A stretch of 64,000 bases of DNA from a virus. The notes beneath the pieces are model-generated. The model saw only the letters and a program-made list of their open reading frames with translations. It had not been told where the DNA came from and searched no databases. The stretch lies in IMG/VR virus record IMGVR_UViG_3300029319_000004, positions 1 to 64,000 of that record; one strand, written 5' to 3'. This document shows, piece by piece, positions 1 to 8,024 of this stretch. Positions within the stretch are counted from its first letter, which is position 1. Each line of letters starts with the position of its first letter. The translations under genes and the position numbers were made by a program.

Positions 1-120
1 ACTGAAATCGCCAAGATCTTGTAATCATTAGGAAAACAAAAAACTTTCCCAAAACGCCAAAGTTGGCACGCGACTTGCAATATATATAGGGTGCAAGTCA
101 ACAACCCTGGAGAACCCAAC

Positions 121-972
121 ATGACGAACCTGCTTACCACCATCGCCGCCACCGCCATCATCCTCGACAAGTCCCAGCAGATGGAGCTAGTCGCCTTCGC
201 CACCTCGCCTCAGTGTAGCGACGACATCCGCGACGAGGCCCGCCGCCGCCTCGTCTCTTCCAACATTCGCTTGGCCCACAAGGTCGCCAAGAAGCATGTC
301 CGCACAGGCGTTGACTTCAACGACCTTCTCGCCTGCGCCACCGAGGGCATTCTCATCGCCATCGACAAGTTCGATGCCACCAAGCAGGCCAGCTTCACGA
401 CCTACGCTCGGATGTGGATGCGCGCCAAGTGTCAGGAGCATGTCCAGGCCAACGCCGGTACGCTCCACTGTGGCTCCCGCACTGCCAAGAAGCTGTGGTC
501 CTCTCTTCAGAAGGCCCGTAAGGTCATCGGCCAGGACGCCTCGCCAGAGGCCATCGCCGCTCACCTCGACCTCGACGTTGATGACGTCGCAGCCTGCCTG
601 CGTACCATGTCTTCTCGCGGTGTCAGCATCGACAAGCCTATCGGTGACGAGTCAGGAGCCACCATCGGTTCCATCATCCCTGATGGCGCTCTGCGCCAAG
701 ATGTCGCCATGGAGCGTACCCAGAACAGCGAGGCCATCCTTGAGGCCCTGACGGGCTTTGTGGACGGGCTCAAGCCCAACCACGCCGCCATCCTGCGCGG
801 CCGCATCATCAATGAGCTTCTCGGTGAGGAGCAGCAGTGCGCTAAGTCCTTTGGCGTGACCAAGCAGCGCGTTGGTCAGATTGAAAAGCAGCTTCGCACG
901 AAGTTGGCTGATCACTTCACCCGCTCCTTTGGTGCCGATGGTGTTAAGAGCATGATCCGCGCATCCTTCTAA
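121..972 (+). CDS. sigma-70 family RNA polymerase sigma factor (RpoH-like layout)
   Basis: A 283-residue sigma factor expected to bind host core RNA polymerase and redirect it to phage promoters. Residues 48-108 match sigma region 2 (NIRLAHKVAKKH, then DLLACATEGILIAIDKFD and FTTYARMWMRAKCQEHV), residues 140-200 resemble region 3 of the RpoH type, and 215-270 end in a helix-turn-helix (GVTKQRVGQIEKQLRTKL) like region 4. I chose the ATG at 121 because GGAGA lies seven bases upstream; a GTG at 91 is possible but has no ribosome site. Codons are strongly C/G-ending (38 of 60 bases at 301-360 are G or C), unlike the AT-rich rest, which suggests recent acquisition. It is distinct from the gp55-like sigma at 41501. 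Confidence 0.9.
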   Translation: MTNLLTTIAATAIILDKSQQMELVAFATSPQCSDDIRDEARRRLVSSNIRLAHKVAKKHVRTGVDFNDLLACATEGILIAIDKFDATKQASFTTYARMWMRAKCQEHVQANAGTLHCGSRTAKKLWSSLQKARKVIGQDASPEAIAAHLDLDVDDVAACLRTMSSRGVSIDKPIGDESGATIGSIIPDGALRQDVAMERTQNSEAILEALTGFVDGLKPNHAAILRGRIINELLGEEQQCAKSFGVTKQRVGQIEKQLRTKLADHFTRSFGADGVKSMIRASF

Positions 973-973
973 G

Positions 974-1234
974 ATGGGCGAGGACACAAAGAAAATGCAT
1001 GTAGGAGACGTCCTGACCCTTACAGGCAAGACCAAGCATGGAAAGAACAGAGTGAGAGAACAGGGGGCTCTGTGGGTAGTCTCAGAGCTTCACGTGGCCC
1101 AACGTCACGGTGTCCATCCAGAGGGCACACCGCTTGCACTTCTCAGAGCGATTGACAACGACAAGCACTGGCGATGGATACGCCAGACAGACGACCTTAA
1201 CTTCATGGTCGAGGAGACAAAAAATAATGAGTAA
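974..1234 (+). CDS. small conserved phage protein (GKTKHGKNR type)
   Basis: An 86-residue protein starting one base after the sigma factor stop, so probably co-transcribed with it. The segment VGDVLTLTGKTKHGKNRVRE near the N-terminus resembles small proteins I have seen in T4-like marine phages; their function is not known to me. No membrane segment, signal or metal site is visible. GC-rich like its neighbours. Confidence 0.75.
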   Translation: MGEDTKKMHVGDVLTLTGKTKHGKNRVREQGALWVVSELHVAQRHGVHPEGTPLALLRAIDNDKHWRWIRQTDDLNFMVEETKNNE

Positions 1235-1481
1235 AGATAGACTCAGCGCCATTGTGAGCGCCCTTCTAGGCCCTGCACCCCAAAAGGTAGAGGAAGTCGA
1301 GGCTACATGGTTTCTATGCGTTCCTGACGGCTCTGGAGGTGTTCAGCGTTATGACACCCCAAACCTTCAGCAGGTAGAGATCACCGCCCGACAATGGCTG
1401 GACACTGGCTGGCCTGTCTGGGTCGAGGATGACCAGGGCCGACACCTGCACCTAGCAGACAAGCCGAGGGAGCTTAACTAA
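1227..1481 (+). CDS. hypothetical protein
   Basis: An 84-residue protein whose ATG overlaps the end of the previous gene by eight bases, a sign of translational coupling. I chose this start over an upstream in-frame one because the upstream part would lie entirely inside the previous gene. Trp-rich (four in the second half), with no recognised domain. Unknown function. Confidence 0.7.
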   Translation: MSKDRLSAIVSALLGPAPQKVEEVEATWFLCVPDGSGGVQRYDTPNLQQVEITARQWLDTGWPVWVEDDQGRHLHLADKPRELN

Positions 1482-1681
1482 TGGACGTCAAAAAGGGATA
1501 CGGTCACAGCGACCCCTATGTGACCCTGTACCGCGTCCATTGGGTCGAGGCTAATGAAGAACAAAAATCTCATATCAAAGGCCCTAAAGCTGCCTTCAAG
1601 CATATGGAGAAGCTATTAGCCAGAGGTATTCCATCATGGATGACCCCTGTGCCATGGGAAGAAGATGACCTGCCCTTCTAG
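1481..1681 (+). CDS. hypothetical protein
   Basis: A 66-residue protein whose ATG shares one base with the preceding TAA (TAATG), typical of coupled phage genes. It ends in the acidic WEEDDLPF. No domain recognised. Last gene of the short sigma-factor operon; a hairpin follows its stop. Confidence 0.7.
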   Translation: MDVKKGYGHSDPYVTLYRVHWVEANEEQKSHIKGPKAAFKHMEKLLARGIPSWMTPVPWEEDDLPF

Positions 1682-1682
1682 C

Positions 1683-1705
1683 CTGGGTGTATTTTGCTCA
1701 CCCAG
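1683..1705 (+). terminator. hairpin after the sigma operon, possible weak terminator
   Basis: CTGGGTG and CACCCAG form a perfect seven-base stem with a nine-base loop two bases after a stop codon. No T-tract follows, so intrinsic termination would be weak; it could instead be an RNA-processing or stability hairpin. Confidence 0.35.
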
Positions 1706-2010
1706 TATTATGGTCCATTCAGGTCAGGGTTGGTACAAGGTATATTTATGCACCCTACCCCCTGCCATAAGGTGTGGTGGTAAACGTGTGCTAAAATACG
1801 TAACAAATATAGTACCCTAGCTACCCCTGCCCTAAAGTCTACCCTTTATTTTTATGCATTGGTGATTATGCATAGCCAAGACAAAGCACAGATTAGACAA
1901 AGTATAGACTTTATTTACTCAAATCCGTGCCTATAGTCACTTAAGAGCACATTCAAAACGCTAACGATTCCGCCTACTTAGTTTAGGTTTCGCTTAGGGG
2001 AGACAGAGAC
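1706..2010. other. non-coding gap of about 300 bases
   Basis: No credible gene is seen on either strand. The stretch has several CCCTA and CCCTGCC tracts in its first half and becomes AT-rich later. The last bases before the next start carry AGGGGAGA, a good ribosome site. It may hold a promoter for the next gene, but no clear -35/-10 pair could be assigned. Confidence 0.4.
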
Positions 2011-2244
2011 ATGGCCGAGGATGAAGAAATAAACAATGTGATCGACTTCACAGAGCACAAGTTATTGCGCCTAGAAGGCGAAGCAGCCCACAGGGGAGAC
2101 TTTAACCTGGCTTTGGCTATAGGAGCGGCTCTAAGGCGCTATAAAGAGGGCAAGGTGATGATCATTTTTAAGGATGGCGCACCCTACATGATAGCCCCTG
2201 ATGAGAGTTACATCCCAGACGAAGAAGAAGTCGATTTTACTTGA
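2011..2244 (+). CDS. small acidic hypothetical protein
   Basis: A 77-residue acidic protein with a strong ribosome site (AGGGGAGA) upstream. The central segment LALAIGAALRRYKEGK looks helical and the C-terminus is Asp/Glu-rich. Function unknown. It is separated from both neighbours by non-coding DNA, so it may be transcribed alone. Confidence 0.65.
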   Translation: MAEDEEINNVIDFTEHKLLRLEGEAAHRGDFNLALAIGAALRRYKEGKVMIIFKDGAPYMIAPDESYIPDEEEVDFT

Positions 2245-2357
2245 CAGTTTAACGTAATATTATCGCCAACTTAGCGATATGCGCGAGACAACATAAATAT
2301 TAACCTAAAACCCTCCACAGACCTTGAGCAAAAAACTTTAGCAAATACGCCTACATA

Positions 2358-2397
2358 GGGGGGGAGGGGGGAGAGGCCCCGAGTGTAAGTCCCCCCT
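2358..2397 (+). other. G-rich tract and hairpin upstream of a small coiled-coil gene
   Basis: Seven G, an A and six G are followed by a short loop and TCCCCCCT. AGGGGGGA at 2365-2372 pairs perfectly with TCCCCCCT at 2390-2397, giving an eight-base, almost all G:C stem with a 17-base loop. The sequence could terminate, attenuate or shield the downstream start. Confidence 0.5.
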
Positions 2398-2485
2398 AGC
2401 TATAGGGGTGTCCAAAGCGGGCCTTATACATTCACGATACGCAGACAATTTTGTGAGATTTGAGAAGCTAGGTAATACTTATAGT

Positions 2486-2665
2486 ATGGAAGAGCCAAGC
2501 CTAAGCGAAAGCGACAAGATCGAGCTAGTCAAAGTACTCAAAGAAGAGAATAAAAAGCTTAAAAGCGAGATAGCCAAGCTAAGGGAAAGAGAGCAACGCC
2601 TAGAGCAGCGCATTTCCGGGTTGGAAGTGGCAGCTGCTATTGGTAGGCGCGGCCCACCCTGGTAA
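2486..2665 (+). CDS. small coiled-coil protein
   Basis: A 59-residue protein, mostly one charged heptad-like helix (KEENKKLKSEIAKLREREQR), suggesting a dimeric coiled coil. The ATG at 2486 has only a poor AGGT upstream; a GTG at 2408, directly behind AGGGG, would add 26 residues. The start is therefore unsettled. Function unknown. Confidence 0.5.
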   Translation: MEEPSLSESDKIELVKVLKEENKKLKSEIAKLREREQRLEQRISGLEVAAAIGRRGPPW

Positions 2666-2678
2666 GGCCTATTTTTTT
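2644..2678 (+). terminator. possible intrinsic terminator overlapping a stop codon
   Basis: TAGGC at 2644 can pair with GCCTA at 2667, enclosing further complementary GGCC bases, and seven T follow. The stem is short, so this is a moderate-strength candidate. It would separate the early block from the packaged-protein island. Confidence 0.4.
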
Positions 2679-2812
2679 CCATATGTGAATAAAACAGTAA
2701 GCCAAAAAATACGCAAAAAAAATTTTATAGATAAGGGGTCGTTCAGAAAACAAAGTTAGTTTCTTTTGTGTAATAGACAACTAATTAATATGACCTGAAA
2801 GGAGAAACAGCC

Positions 2813-3319
2813 ATGAGTAGGTGGGGCAAGCCAATCAAAAACAAGAAGCGAAAAGATCCTAGGTATTTCTTAAATGAAAGTATTGAGCTAGATGAGGCAG
2901 ATAATGGTTTTGAGTATCAAGGATACCGACAAGGAAACGTGCCGGCAGCAAAAACACCATATGAACGCTATGCACAGCAAGGCTATGGAGAATTCGAAGG
3001 CGAACCGCCCATGGGGCCATATACGGATAAAGCAGCAGAACAAGCTATCCGTGACAAAGAATTTGGGGATGTTGTCGAAACAGACAGAGCGCTTCGAGCA
3101 TATGCTGATCTCGCTTTAGATAAAAGCCGGCCCTACCGATCTCGCCGCATTGGTCTTACAAGACTTGAGATTGCTGCGGGAGGAAGCGGTCAAACAGCTG
3201 CCAATGCGCAAGCTTTACTAGATGCCGTAAGAAAAGAATTACACAAACAAAAAATGAAAAATCGCGGAGGGCTATCTCCCGCATCACCTGAAGAGTCGGA
3301 AATGGACGCGCTTCCTTAA
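2813..3319 (+). CDS. hypothetical protein with class C leader (DPRYFLNE)
   Basis: A 168-residue protein with strong AAGGAG upstream. The N-terminus is basic (KPIKNKKRKDPRYFLNES) and ends in L-N-E at about residue 23, the same kind of tripeptide that closes the class A and B leaders. The rest is hydrophilic, with a Tyr/Gly/Pro-rich middle (about 35-70) and a helical alanine-rich part (100-150). I infer a virion-internal protein; the mature function is unknown. Confidence 0.7.
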   Translation: MSRWGKPIKNKKRKDPRYFLNESIELDEADNGFEYQGYRQGNVPAAKTPYERYAQQGYGEFEGEPPMGPYTDKAAEQAIRDKEFGDVVETDRALRAYADLALDKSRPYRSRRIGLTRLEIAAGGSGQTAANAQALLDAVRKELHKQKMKNRGGLSPASPEESEMDALP

Positions 3320-3329
3320 GGAAAAAGCA

Positions 3330-3752
3330 ATGAAACTAGATAACGAAAAGCTTAAGAATATGGTCATGGAAGTCATGATATCTATCCTAGAGGAAGACGA
3401 AGGCAAGATTATATGCCCTAATTGTGGCCATCATAATGATGCTGACGTTGATAAGTGTTCGAACTGCGGCCACTCTAGAAGCAAAGGCAACTGGAAAAAA
3501 GCAAAAAAAGAAGAAATGCAAGAAGCCTTACCAGCCGCTGCAGCTGCTTTAGGTACAGCCGCCAAAGGTTATGCGGCAGGTGAGGCAGCGGATAGTGTTG
3601 CTAGCAAAGGTATAAAAAAAGCAAAAGAAATGCTTCGTCTAAGCGATCCTAAATCAATGGATAAAGGATCCCGCATTGCTTTGCAAAAAATATCTAGACT
3701 AACCAAAAGAGTTGAAAGGATTGAAACCGCACTAAAGAGGATTTTACCATAA
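3330..3752 (+). CDS. zinc-ribbon protein with class B-like leader
   Basis: A 140-residue protein. Residues 1-22 form a class B-like helix ending in L-E-E. Residues 29-48 hold two CxxC knuckles (CPNCGHH and CSNCGHS), a typical zinc ribbon. An alanine/glycine-rich stretch (about 67-92) and a basic C-terminal helix follow. Zinc ribbons can bind nucleic acid or protein, so the partner is unknown. Its stop overlaps the next ATG by one base. Confidence 0.7.
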   Translation: MKLDNEKLKNMVMEVMISILEEDEGKIICPNCGHHNDADVDKCSNCGHSRSKGNWKKAKKEEMQEALPAAAAALGTAAKGYAAGEAADSVASKGIKKAKEMLRLSDPKSMDKGSRIALQKISRLTKRVERIETALKRILP

Positions 3753-5365
3753 TGAAAACAAAAGTACTTTTTGAAAACTGGCGCCACCATTTAAAAGAAG
3801 CTAAATCTGATCGCGAGATTTTAGATGCCGCGGCCAAAGCTTTGGATGTGTCGACCAAAGAATTAATCAGCATGGGTCCGCTTGAGGCAGAATTTGTAGC
3901 TGATTTTCTAGAAAAAAAAGGGCTTGATGACGCGATAAAGATACTTCGACGTCGATCCGAGGTGTGGGCTAGCGTCGACGCAGCTGAAGACGAAGCTTCT
4001 CGCGAGCGTCTTGCTCTTCGACAAAGAAGAGCAGATGCGCAAAAAGCCGGCCGATCGGAACCCCAAGACGGTGTAAGAGATCCGCTTAACCCTCTTGGGA
4101 CAGCGCCCATGGGTAGCGGTGAAGATCAATCCTTAGCAGATTATAAGGCCGGCCGCGTACAAAGAGCTATAGATAAGAAGAAAGCTAAGGAGCTTGCTGC
4201 AAAAAAAAGAAAAGCATTTTTGAGAGGCGCTCGGTCTAAAGCCTTTTTAGACCTCAAAAAATCGAAAGGACCTGCAACCTCTGCCCAGCCGGCTTCGAGG
4301 CCGCGGGTGCGGCCGTTGGAGGAAGAATCTTATCGCATGGTAAAAGATCCGATTAGCGGCAAGCGCAGAATGATGCGAAGCGATGAGCTTGGCGATGCCA
4401 TGGCGCAGGTTGATGATGAGCTGCCTTTGACAGCTGCTTTCCCTTGGATGCAAAGCGTTATCGACGATCTTAAAGACGACGAGTTTCCTGATAAGGAAAA
4501 AGCTATACAAGCTTTAGCAAAACAATTAGGCATGTCTATCAAAACTATGCCTTCTGACATGGATGAGGAACCAACAATGAGCGAAGTAAAGACAATATCG
4601 AAAAAGAAATTCGAAACAACTCTAGAGAACCTTGTGTTTGAAGAACTAGCTAGAGTTTTTATGGAACAAGAAAATCAACCTTCGGAAAAAGAATTGAAAG
4701 AAATTGCTGCGCGAATAATGAATTCCGTTAATAAAATTTTAAAATCAAAGAAAATATACACTCGGACCGGGCCAAGTGTCGGCAATTTTGAATATGACTA
4801 TGCTTTGGGAATAATGGGGGTGAAGCTTGGTAAAACAGTTTTAGAATTATCAAAAGTAGCCGGCTACAAGCTTGCGAGCCTTGAAAGTTTTGTTGCAAAA
4901 ATGCTCGCGAATATTCCTTCGAACCAGCTTAAAAAGTCTTCGGCCGTTGGTGGTAGCACTCCTTTTATGTTTGTTCCTTACAACGTATGGAAGCAACAAC
5001 AAATAGCAGCGCATAAATCGCTTATGAATCAACTTTCGAAAAAAAGAGCTGAAAAGAAAAAGAAGAGCAAAGGTAAGGACTCTCAAGGGGTTACAAGGAA
5101 AGATGTACTTAATTACCTAGACAGCGTTTTTCCTAATTTATCCAAAGATCAAAAAAGTCGACTTCTAGCTTTTGATGGATCCATAAGAAGAGTTGATGGT
5201 AAGAGTATTTTTACCCCTTCGGATAAAATGAAAAAAATGTTTCCTAACGCTAAGCCAGTTCAAGTCTCTGGGCCACGGATAAACGACGCAGATACATTAG
5301 CTATTTTAAAAGCCGCAGGTAAGCCAACAATGCCCACAACGCGTCGGACCGCCGGAGCGGATTAA
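3752..5365 (+). CDS. large class A leader protein with internal class B segment
   Basis: A 537-residue protein of unknown fold. It begins with the class A leader KVLFENWRHHLKE and is followed by helical, Arg/Lys/Ala-rich sequence up to about residue 200. A class B-like segment (TISKKKFETTLENLVFEE) lies near 282, directly after an in-frame ATG (residue 276) that has its own GAGGA. The C-terminal half (310-537) looks globular, with a basic patch near 430-445. It could be one precursor cut at several L-x-E sites, or two overlapping products. No enzyme motif is recognised. Confidence 0.75.
   Translation: MKTKVLFENWRHHLKEAKSDREILDAAAKALDVSTKELISMGPLEAEFVADFLEKKGLDDAIKILRRRSEVWASVDAAEDEASRERLALRQRRADAQKAGRSEPQDGVRDPLNPLGTAPMGSGEDQSLADYKAGRVQRAIDKKKAKELAAKKRKAFLRGARSKAFLDLKKSKGPATSAQPASRPRVRPLEEESYRMVKDPISGKRRMMRSDELGDAMAQVDDELPLTAAFPWMQSVIDDLKDDEFPDKEKAIQALAKQLGMSIKTMPSDMDEEPTMSEVKTISKKKFETTLENLVFEELARVFMEQENQPSEKELKEIAARIMNSVNKILKSKKIYTRTGPSVGNFEYDYALGIMGVKLGKTVLELSKVAGYKLASLESFVAKMLANIPSNQLKKSSAVGGSTPFMFVPYNVWKQQQIAAHKSLMNQLSKKRAEKKKKSKGKDSQGVTRKDVLNYLDSVFPNLSKDQKSRLLAFDGSIRRVDGKSIFTPSDKMKKMFPNAKPVQVSGPRINDADTLAILKAAGKPTMPTTRRTAGAD
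4565..4579 (+). promoter_or_regulatory. internal ribosome site and in-frame start
   Basis: GAGGA at 4565-4569 sits seven bases before an ATG at 4577 that is in frame with the surrounding gene and opens a class B-like segment. It could give a 262-residue C-terminal product. This is inference from spacing only. Confidence 0.45.
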
Positions 5366-5763
5366 TGAAAGTCAATAAAGCAAAGCTTAGAAAGCTGGTA
5401 GAGGAAAAAATTGGCGAAATCTTTTCCGAGGGAGATCTGTACGGTGGGGACTCGCCTTATGAAACAATGGGTGATCTTAAGTTTTCTGGCGCGCTCGATC
5501 AATCTGCCATGCCTGAGCAAGGACCTGCAGGTTTAATAAAGCAAGCAAAGGCAATTCTTGATAGTCTTCGACAAAATTCTTCTGCCGGCGTCTCTGGCGA
5601 GAAAGATGTTGCACTTAATCGTGTCTTAATTAGAAGAGACATAAGAGACCTAAGCGAGCTTTTAGATGAGCTTGAGGCTCACATGGGTGGTGGTCAATCC
5701 GAGCTTGAAGCTCGTGATCATGATGACTTCTCTTCTCAAAAAGAAAAATTTATGGCGCCATAG
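5365..5763 (+). CDS. hypothetical protein with class B leader
   Basis: A 132-residue protein whose ATG overlaps the preceding TAA. Leader MKVNKAKLRKLVEEKIGEIF is followed by S-E-G. The remaining part is acidic and largely helical (about 50-110, with RRDIRDLSELLDELEAHMGG). Resembles a small internal head protein by architecture; no domain recognised. Confidence 0.65.
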   Translation: MKVNKAKLRKLVEEKIGEIFSEGDLYGGDSPYETMGDLKFSGALDQSAMPEQGPAGLIKQAKAILDSLRQNSSAGVSGEKDVALNRVLIRRDIRDLSELLDELEAHMGGGQSELEARDHDDFSSQKEKFMAP

Positions 5764-5766
5764 TTT

Positions 5767-6099
5767 ATGGAAATAACCCTTGAACAGCTTCGACATATAA
5801 TTAAAATTGTCAAAGAAGGCCCTATCGAGGGTGGTATGGATGGCACAGGTGTTGGAGTACATCATGTGCAATCTGGTATAAGAATGCATCGCGGCCGAGG
5901 TCCTGAACGAGAGCGGCGCGTTGCCTCTGGTCAAGATACTCAAATCGACGAAGTCGATGCAGATGTGGGCGCAGACATGTACACCCTAACAACAACACTT
6001 GACGACGTGCCTGAACGTATCGCAAGAGGTCATGCAAAAACGCCTAGGACTGTCGACGACCCGGGTCACCCAATTTACATATACGAAGAAGATTTTTAG
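5767..6099 (+). CDS. hypothetical protein with class B leader
   Basis: A 110-residue protein starting three bases after the previous stop. The leader MEITLEQLRHIIKIVKEG is a short class B form. It is followed by a Gly/His/Arg-rich segment (about 20-50) and an acidic C-terminus. No domain recognised, and low-complexity composition suggests a flexible protein. Confidence 0.65.
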   Translation: MEITLEQLRHIIKIVKEGPIEGGMDGTGVGVHHVQSGIRMHRGRGPERERRVASGQDTQIDEVDADVGADMYTLTTTLDDVPERIARGHAKTPRTVDDPGHPIYIYEEDF

Positions 6100-6174
6100 G
6101 TTATAATAACCTACTTATAAAGAGAAAAAAATATTTTTTGGCTGCGCCTTTTTCATGGCACCAAGGAGAAACAA

Positions 6175-6366
6175 ATGAAAATCACACAAAAAGAATTAAA
6201 ACATATTGTACAAGAAGAACTTACATCGATTATTAATGAAGCTTTTCCTGATATTGGTCGCGACTATAAAAAAATACCTGTTAAGCCAACAATTGAGGAT
6301 ACACTTGAAGATATCTTAAGGCGCTTAAACACAATAGAAACTAAACTTAAAATAAAAAGAGGATAA
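6175..6366 (+). CDS. short class B leader protein
   Basis: A 63-residue protein with strong AAGGAG upstream. More than a third is the class B leader (MKITQKELKHIVQEELTSII, then N-E-A); the rest is a short charged helix. If cleaved after I-N-E, the mature peptide would be only about 40 residues. No known domain. Confidence 0.7.
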   Translation: MKITQKELKHIVQEELTSIINEAFPDIGRDYKKIPVKPTIEDTLEDILRRLNTIETKLKIKRG

Positions 6367-6370
6367 ACAA

Positions 6371-6493
6371 ATGAAATCATTATTTAAAAAACTAGCGAGC
6401 TTGTTCAAGAAAACGTGCTGCTGCGTAGAAAATGCATGCAAAAGTTGTTGCGCCTGTTGTAGCTGCAGCTGTGCCTCTTGCCCAGGGTCCTAA
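6371..6493 (+). CDS. 40-residue cysteine-rich peptide, metallothionein-like
   Basis: A 40-residue open frame starting five bases after the previous stop. A basic N-terminal helix (MKSLFKKLASLFKK) is followed by a tail with eleven cysteines in the last 25 residues, in CCC, CC and CxC arrangements. This spacing resembles metal-thiolate proteins, but there is no homology I can name. It could also be a disulfide-rich or membrane-active peptide. Upstream spacing fits the operon, yet no strong ribosome site is seen. Confidence 0.55.
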   Translation: MKSLFKKLASLFKKTCCCVENACKSCCACCSCSCASCPGS

Positions 6494-6507
6494 ACAAGAG
6501 CGCTCTA

Positions 6508-6795
6508 ATGAAAATTACAAAACAAGAATTACATCAAATAATATCTGAAGAGATCTCCGCTGCTGTGTTATCATTAGCAGAGTCAAAACTAGACAAGGTG
6601 AACTGGGATAGAATATCTTCAAGATATAAAGCTGTCTTGCTTCACAAAGGAGACGTCGACGCGAAAGATGTTGACAATATCGTACAACAAAAAATATCAG
6701 TTGCTAAAATGCAGCCAAATGGATTAGAAGATCTTAGAAAAGATGTGTTAAAAATATATAATTTTGACATAACAGACAACAAGGAGACAGCATGA
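6508..6795 (+). CDS. hypothetical protein with class B leader
   Basis: A 95-residue protein. I chose the ATG at 6508 because it opens a near-perfect class B leader (MKITKQELHQIISEEIS); upstream in-frame codons overlap the cysteine-rich gene. The body is helical and charged. It overlaps the next gene by four bases. Function unknown. Confidence 0.7.
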   Translation: MKITKQELHQIISEEISAAVLSLAESKLDKVNWDRISSRYKAVLLHKGDVDAKDVDNIVQQKISVAKMQPNGLEDLRKDVLKIYNFDITDNKETA

Positions 6796-7019
6796 ATATA
6801 TCAAAATCTAGATTGATACAAATTATTAAAGAAGAAATTGACATTTTTGAGGCCGAAAAAAAGGCTTTGCATGCAGGAGCTTCAAAATACGACAAAGACC
6901 ATCCAGGTAAAAGCTGTGATGAAGCTCATGGTGGCCTTACTCACGAAGAATACTCGGTCGACAGAAAACCAATGCTAACTCGTGAAGAGCAAAAAATGTT
7001 AAGCGAAATGGACTGGTAG
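6792..7019 (+). CDS. hypothetical protein with class B leader
   Basis: A 75-residue protein, coupled to its neighbour by an ATGA overlap. Leader MNISKSRLIQIIKEEIDIFE is followed by a His/Lys-rich segment (GASKYDKDHPGKSCDEAHGG) that looks like a possible metal-binding patch, though this is speculative. Confidence 0.7.
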   Translation: MNISKSRLIQIIKEEIDIFEAEKKALHAGASKYDKDHPGKSCDEAHGGLTHEEYSVDRKPMLTREEQKMLSEMDW

Positions 7020-7045
7020 CCTGTATATACCACAAGGAGAAAAAA

Positions 7046-7642
7046 ATGAAAATTAATAAAAAAATATTAGAAGCCTTAATCGAAGAAGAAATTCATACGC
7101 TTATTAAGGAAGGTTTTGCATCGTCTCTTGTGCGAGGGCTAACAAAAGGTGGAAAAAGAAGCAACTTTTTAACAGACTTTCTTTCCTCTACTTTAGTTCC
7201 TCAAGTGGCAAAAAATGCTCATACAGCTGCAAACGATTTAGTAAAAGCTCTAGAGGGAATGAAAAACAATCAACAGTTTTTAGCAATTGCTAGAGATAAA
7301 GATTCTGAGGGTCAACCTGCTTTACCAAATGTGCGAAGCGCGAGGGATGGAAAAAGAATATCTATTCATGGTATGCACAAAGCTGCTAAAGCGATGGTTA
7401 AAGATATAGAAATTATGGCCGCACAACTTGGAGCTGATGCTCCAAAGCTTTCTGGGGATGACGCGCCAGATGCTTCTGAACCTGAAGGCGCGCCTCAGGA
7501 TGCACCTCAGACGCCAGCAGAAGATGCACCAGCCGATGACCGCTTTGGCGGTATCGTTGAAGGGCAAACTATTGATGAATCCATTAACATGCTCAAAAAA
7601 AGAATTAAAGCAAAGTTTAAAAAACTAAAATCTATTTCTTAA
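7046..7642 (+). CDS. hypothetical protein with class B leader
   Basis: A 198-residue protein with a good AAGGAG. The class B leader (MKINKKILEALIEEEIHTLI, then K-E-G) precedes a helical domain (about 25-130). An Asp/Ala/Pro-rich linker (about 130-168) and a basic end follow. The 3' end overlaps the leftward gene at 7632 by 11 bases. Function unknown. Confidence 0.7.
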   Translation: MKINKKILEALIEEEIHTLIKEGFASSLVRGLTKGGKRSNFLTDFLSSTLVPQVAKNAHTAANDLVKALEGMKNNQQFLAIARDKDSEGQPALPNVRSARDGKRISIHGMHKAAKAMVKDIEIMAAQLGADAPKLSGDDAPDASEPEGAPQDAPQTPAEDAPADDRFGGIVEGQTIDESINMLKKRIKAKFKKLKSIS

Positions 7643-7925
7643 TTTTTAAGACAGTGTGAAAGGGTCTAAAAGACTTAGCATCAAAATATAGTGTTGCACC
7701 AACAGGATGCACATCAACAAATTTGATACCTGACCTGCATCTTTTAATTGCATTTGCTAAAACTGAATTACTAGCATAAATTGACGCTACTCCGTCTTCT
7801 TTAACTTCTAGTTTGTTCCAGTTAATGATTACTTCAGCATCCTCATCTCCCGAGGTGTTGAAGTATTTTTTTTGTAATTTGTCTAATGTTTGATTAAAAT
7901 TTTTATCGTCGCGACGAACAATCAT
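7632..7925 (-). CDS. hypothetical protein, leftward
   Basis: A 97-residue protein on the minus strand with AAGGAG just before its ATG. It has alternating hydrophobic and charged segments consistent with a small alpha/beta fold, and no motif I recognise. One of only four leftward genes, so it needs its own promoter, probably within 7926-8024, the gap it shares divergently with the lipoprotein gene. Confidence 0.7.
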   Translation of the reverse strand: MIVRRDDKNFNQTLDKLQKKYFNTSGDEDAEVIINWNKLEVKEDGVASIYASNSVLANAIKRCRSGIKFVDVHPVGATLYFDAKSFRPFHTVLKIKK

Positions 7926-8024
7926 GTGCGCTCCTTATGTCTTGTGTACATTATTAAAGATAAGAACTAGTTATTGATAAGACAATGAAAATATCATACA
8001 AAAATGAAATGTGAGGGCTCATGA

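Noticed and set aside
63-90. Possible promoter (TTGGCA then TATATATAGG) before the sigma factor
   Set aside because: The spacing between the two boxes is only about 14 bases and the AT-rich run could match by chance; not strong enough to call.
187-564. Long opposite-strand open frame inside the sigma factor gene
   Set aside because: It mirrors the strongly biased third codon positions of the sigma gene and has no ribosome site or domain.
2245-2407. Search for a CRISPR array or direct repeats around the G-rich tract
   Set aside because: No repeated unit with spacers was seen here or elsewhere in the window.
6106-6155. Small palindromes before the gene at 6175 (GGTTATAATAACC and GGCTGCGCC followed by T5)
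   Set aside because: Stems of three to five pairs are too weak for a terminator call in AT-rich sequence.
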